Assembly (NCBI GenBank): GCA_002339165.1
Contig: DDJS01000096.1
Span: 1-7,726, forward strand
Length of the DNA: 7,726 bases
Origin: Cellvibrionales bacterium UBA2618
Lineage (GTDB): Bacteria > Pseudomonadota > Gammaproteobacteria > Pseudomonadales > Porticoccaceae
Direction of reading: 5' to 3'
A program made the translations under genes and the position numbers. Below are positions 6,088 to 7,726 of this stretch, piece after piece; within the stretch, counting starts at the first letter, position 1; every line of letters starts with the position of its first letter. Under the pieces are notes generated by a model. It was not told where the DNA came from. It did not search any database and worked only from the letters and a program-made list of their open reading frames with translations.

Positions 6088-6531
6088 TTGCCAGATAAAA
6101 TTCATTTGACCGTCGCCACTGTGGTCGAGCGCGATGGTCTCTTTTTGCTGGTCGAAGAGACTCGTGACGGCGTGCAGGTAATTAACCAGCCCGCTGGGCA
6201 CGTAGAACCGGGTGAATCGGTGCGCGATGCCGCGGTTCGCGAAACGTTCGAAGAGACCGGTTGGCATGTTCATCTAACCGGTTTCATTGGCTTTTCGCAC
6301 CATTTCGCCGAGGCCAGCGGAATTACTTACTATCGAGTGAGTTTTGTCGCCGAGGCTGAAACTTTCGATACGCAGGCCGAAATAGACGCCGATATCGATG
6401 CTGTAGTATGGCTGTCGCTAGAACAGTTAGAGCAGCGCGTCGATGGATTGCGCAGCCCCATGGTACTCGACTGTATCCACCGTTATCGCCGTGGCGAGGT
6501 GTTCCCCATGGCGGTTTTTTTAAATACCTGA
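6088..6531 (+). CDS. nudJ: Nudix hydrolase, NudJ-type phosphatase
   Basis: This 147-residue cytoplasmic Nudix hydrolase carries the complete Nudix box GX5EX7REUXEEXGU at 37-59: G37, E43, R51-E52, E55-E56, G58, with W59 as the closing hydrophobic residue. The glutamates coordinate Mg2+ for attack on a diphosphate. Sequence outside the box matches E. coli NudJ (153 residues): HLTVATVVERDG near the start, VEETRDG with NQPAGH before the box, and LRSPMVLDCIHRYRRGE near the end. E. coli NudJ acts on nucleoside di- and triphosphates and on the thiamine precursor HMP-PP; that activity is inferred here from similarity. It starts with TTG behind AAGGAG. It lies between rluE and mnmA as in E. coli. Its last codons form the first unit of a degenerate 16-base repeat leading into the mnmA leader. 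Confidence 0.92.
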   Translation: MPDKIHLTVATVVERDGLFLLVEETRDGVQVINQPAGHVEPGESVRDAAVRETFEETGWHVHLTGFIGFSHHFAEASGITYYRVSFVAEAETFDTQAEIDADIDAVVWLSLEQLEQRVDGLRSPMVLDCIHRYRRGEVFPMAVFLNT

Positions 6532-6570
6532 CCCCCTCAATACCGGAGACCCTTAATACCTGAGATTAAA
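6523..6570 (+). repeat. Three degenerate 16-base tandem repeats at the nudJ-mnmA junction
   Basis: The hexamer AATACC recurs at 6523, 6539 and 6555, exactly 16 bases apart, each time followed by an NGA trinucleotide (TGA, GGA, TGA). Units 1 and 2 agree at 12 of 16 positions, while unit 3 keeps the first half well and diverges in the second. Unit 1 includes the nudJ stop codon. The array looks like an old slippage duplication of the gene end and fills most of the gap before mnmA. Confidence 0.65.
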
Positions 6571-6573
6571 GGG
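6550..6573 (+). other. Small hairpin in the mnmA leader
   Basis: CCCTTAAT (6550-6557) pairs with ATTAAAGGG (6565-6573) with one bulged base around a seven-base loop. It is followed by A-rich sequence rather than a T-run, so it is not an intrinsic terminator. It ends about 28 bases before the mnmA ATG and leaves the GAGG ribosome binding site (6593-6596) free. A role in processing or stability of the rluE-nudJ-mnmA transcript is possible but unproven. Confidence 0.35.
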
Positions 6574-6601
6574 TAAAATAAATCAGCATAACGAGGCAAT
6601 A

Positions 6602-7696
6602 ATGGCGGTAAAAAAAGTGATTGTCGGAATGTCCGGAGGCGTAGACTCCTCGGTTGCTGCGCTGTTGCTTCAGCAGCGAGGCTATATCGTCGAGGGTCTG
6701 TTCATGAAGAATTGGGATGAGGACGACGGCACCGAGTACTGTACCGCCAAAGAAGACTTGAGCGATGCTGAAAAAATCTGCGAGCGATTGGGTATCGTTC
6801 TGCACACTGCCAATTTTGCGGTGGATTACTGGGACAACGTTTTTGAGTTTTTTCTGCGCGAATACGCTGCTGGGCGCACACCCAACCCAGATATTTTATG
6901 CAATCGAGAAATAAAATTTAAGGTGTTTTTAGACTATGCGCAGATTTTGGGAGCCGATGCGATTGCTACCGGCCACTACAGCCGTATCGATATCGTCGGC
7001 GGCGTGGCTAGATTGCTCAAAGGCCTCGATGCGAACAAGGATCAGAGTTATTTTTTGCACGCAGTACCTGAGCAGGCATTCGCGCGCTCGCTGTTTCCCC
7101 TTGGCGAATTGGAAAAAACCGAGGTTAGGGCGATTGCCGCTAAACACCGCTTTGAAACCTCCAGCAAAAAGGACAGCACCGGTATTTGTTTTATCGGCGA
7201 ACGACGTTTTAAAGATTTTTTAGCCACCTATCTCGCGGCGCAACCGGGGCCGATACAGACCCCCGAGGGGCGCGTTTTAGGCGAGCACCAAGGGCTGATG
7301 TTTTACACCCTCGGCCAGCGTCAAGGTTTGGGTATCGGCGGCGTTGCAAACTCCGGTGGTGAACCTTGGTATTCGCTGGACAAAGATCTCGACAACAACA
7401 TCCTAATTGTTGGGCAAGGTGCACAGCATCCGTCGCTATTTACCGATCGCTTGAGCGCCGAGCAGGTTCATTGGATCAACGGCCGACCACAACAACAACG
7501 GTTTGACTGCCAGGCTAAAAACCGCTATCGACAGGCCGACCAAACGTGTTCGGTATCGGTCGCCGATGACGGTGGTTGCACCGTCGCCTTCGCAGAGCCT
7601 CAACGCGCGGTAACACCGGGCCAATCGGTAGTTTTTTACAATGGCGAAGAATGCCTGGGCGGCGGCATTATCAGTCGCGCCTGGCGCGATCAGTAG
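6602..7696 (+). CDS. mnmA: tRNA-specific 2-thiouridylase MnmA
   Basis: MnmA adenylates U34 of tRNAs for Lys, Glu and Gln and replaces its 2-oxygen with sulfur delivered through the Tus relay (TusE in E. coli), giving the s2U part of mnm5s2U. The protein is 364 residues (E. coli 368). The N-terminal PP-loop ATPase domain shows SGGVDSS at 11-17, followed by GLFMKNWDEDDG and GHYSR. The two catalytic cysteines are present: C100 in NPDILCN and C196 in STGICFIGE. These are equivalent to C102 and C199 of E. coli. The central domain (about 205-280, with FYTLGQRQGLGIGG) and C-terminal beta-barrel (about 281-364) complete the family layout. The ATG has GAGG 5 bases upstream. It follows nudJ after 70 bases and is probably in the same transcript, though a TAAAAT box at 6574-6579 leaves room for a local promoter. 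The codons after the stop fit hflD. Confidence 0.97.
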   Translation: MAVKKVIVGMSGGVDSSVAALLLQQRGYIVEGLFMKNWDEDDGTEYCTAKEDLSDAEKICERLGIVLHTANFAVDYWDNVFEFFLREYAAGRTPNPDILCNREIKFKVFLDYAQILGADAIATGHYSRIDIVGGVARLLKGLDANKDQSYFLHAVPEQAFARSLFPLGELEKTEVRAIAAKHRFETSSKKDSTGICFIGERRFKDFLATYLAAQPGPIQTPEGRVLGEHQGLMFYTLGQRQGLGIGGVANSGGEPWYSLDKDLDNNILIVGQGAQHPSLFTDRLSAEQVHWINGRPQQQRFDCQAKNRYRQADQTCSVSVADDGGCTVAFAEPQRAVTPGQSVVFYNGEECLGGGIISRAWRDQ

Positions 7697-7705
7697 ACCT
7701 CGATT

Positions 7706-7726
7706 ATGCCGCAAATAATTGCACTC
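7706..7726 (+). CDS. hflD: Partial CDS at window edge, probably HflD start
   Basis: An ATG nine bases after the mnmA stop opens a frame of seven codons (MPQIIAL) that runs off the right edge. In gammaproteobacteria mnmA is very commonly followed by hflD, a peripheral-membrane, high-frequency-lysogenization protein, and then purB. The assignment rests on this synteny, because seven residues are too few to recognise and no strong Shine-Dalgarno sequence is visible. The true start could lie further right. Confidence 0.4.

Noticed and set aside
6055..6090. rluE and nudJ are in the same reading frame, so TGA readthrough would fuse them
   Set aside because: A strong ribosome binding site directly precedes nudJ, and no recoding structure is visible after the TGA. 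The shared frame is a one-in-three coincidence.
6566..6805. Minus-strand frames opposite mnmA (also 6929-7147, 7209-7424 and 7436-7714)
   Set aside because: They overlap fully conserved mnmA coding sequence and have no independent support.
434..7449. CGATCG occurs about eight times (434, 821, 1088, 2979, 3694, 5034, 5975, 7444), against about two expected by chance
   Set aside because: Most copies lie inside coding sequence at different codon phases, and general richness in CGAT-type words seems to account for it. The count is too small to claim a genome-wide motif such as a HIP1-like site.

Overview
This window looks like core chromosome of a gammaproteobacterium, probably a free-living or marine relative of the Pseudomonadales/Cellvibrionales. 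The evidence is protein identity plus gene order: an NADP-dependent isocitrate dehydrogenase with the Pseudomonas-type N-terminus (MGYQ...), a ClpS-ClpA pair, and the string rluE - nudJ - mnmA followed by what is probably the first codons of hflD. In Escherichia coli the same genes also lie together (hflD-mnmA-nudJ-rluE-icd, with cspD-clpS-clpA further along). The placement is by eye; no search was run. Base composition is close to even and codon use looks uniform. I see no phage, insertion sequence, CRISPR array, tRNA or rRNA.

Layout. Minus strand, read from right to left: icd (about 5375 to 4122) ends in a strong intrinsic terminator (4061-4096). After about 320 bp with no convincing gene comes a two-domain VOC (glyoxalase-fold) protein (3739-2996), then a further roughly 340 bp without a convincing gene, then the tightly coupled clpS-clpA operon (2656-39), with a perfect palindrome, probably its terminator, at the very left end. 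Plus strand: rluE (5497-6057), nudJ (6088-6531), mnmA (6602-7696) and a probable hflD start (7706 to the edge). icd and rluE are divergent across a 121-bp region that contains a 14-bp perfect palindrome.

How the genes work together. ClpS delivers N-degron substrates to ClpA, which unfolds them for the ClpP peptidase (not encoded here). RluE and MnmA modify the translation machinery: 23S rRNA pseudouridine and tRNA 2-thiouridine. NudJ is a Nudix phosphohydrolase. Icd is the oxidative decarboxylation step of the TCA cycle and keeps the serine that AceK phosphorylates in E. coli. The VOC protein has no assigned substrate.

I did not find a new multi-gene system. The points worth a second look are small: the palindrome between icd and rluE, a 16-bp-period triplicate repeat before mnmA, consecutive TTG starts in rluE and nudJ, an IGF (not IGL) ClpP-docking loop in ClpA, the absence of cspD from its usual place, and a VOC protein whose first domain has lost canonical metal ligands.
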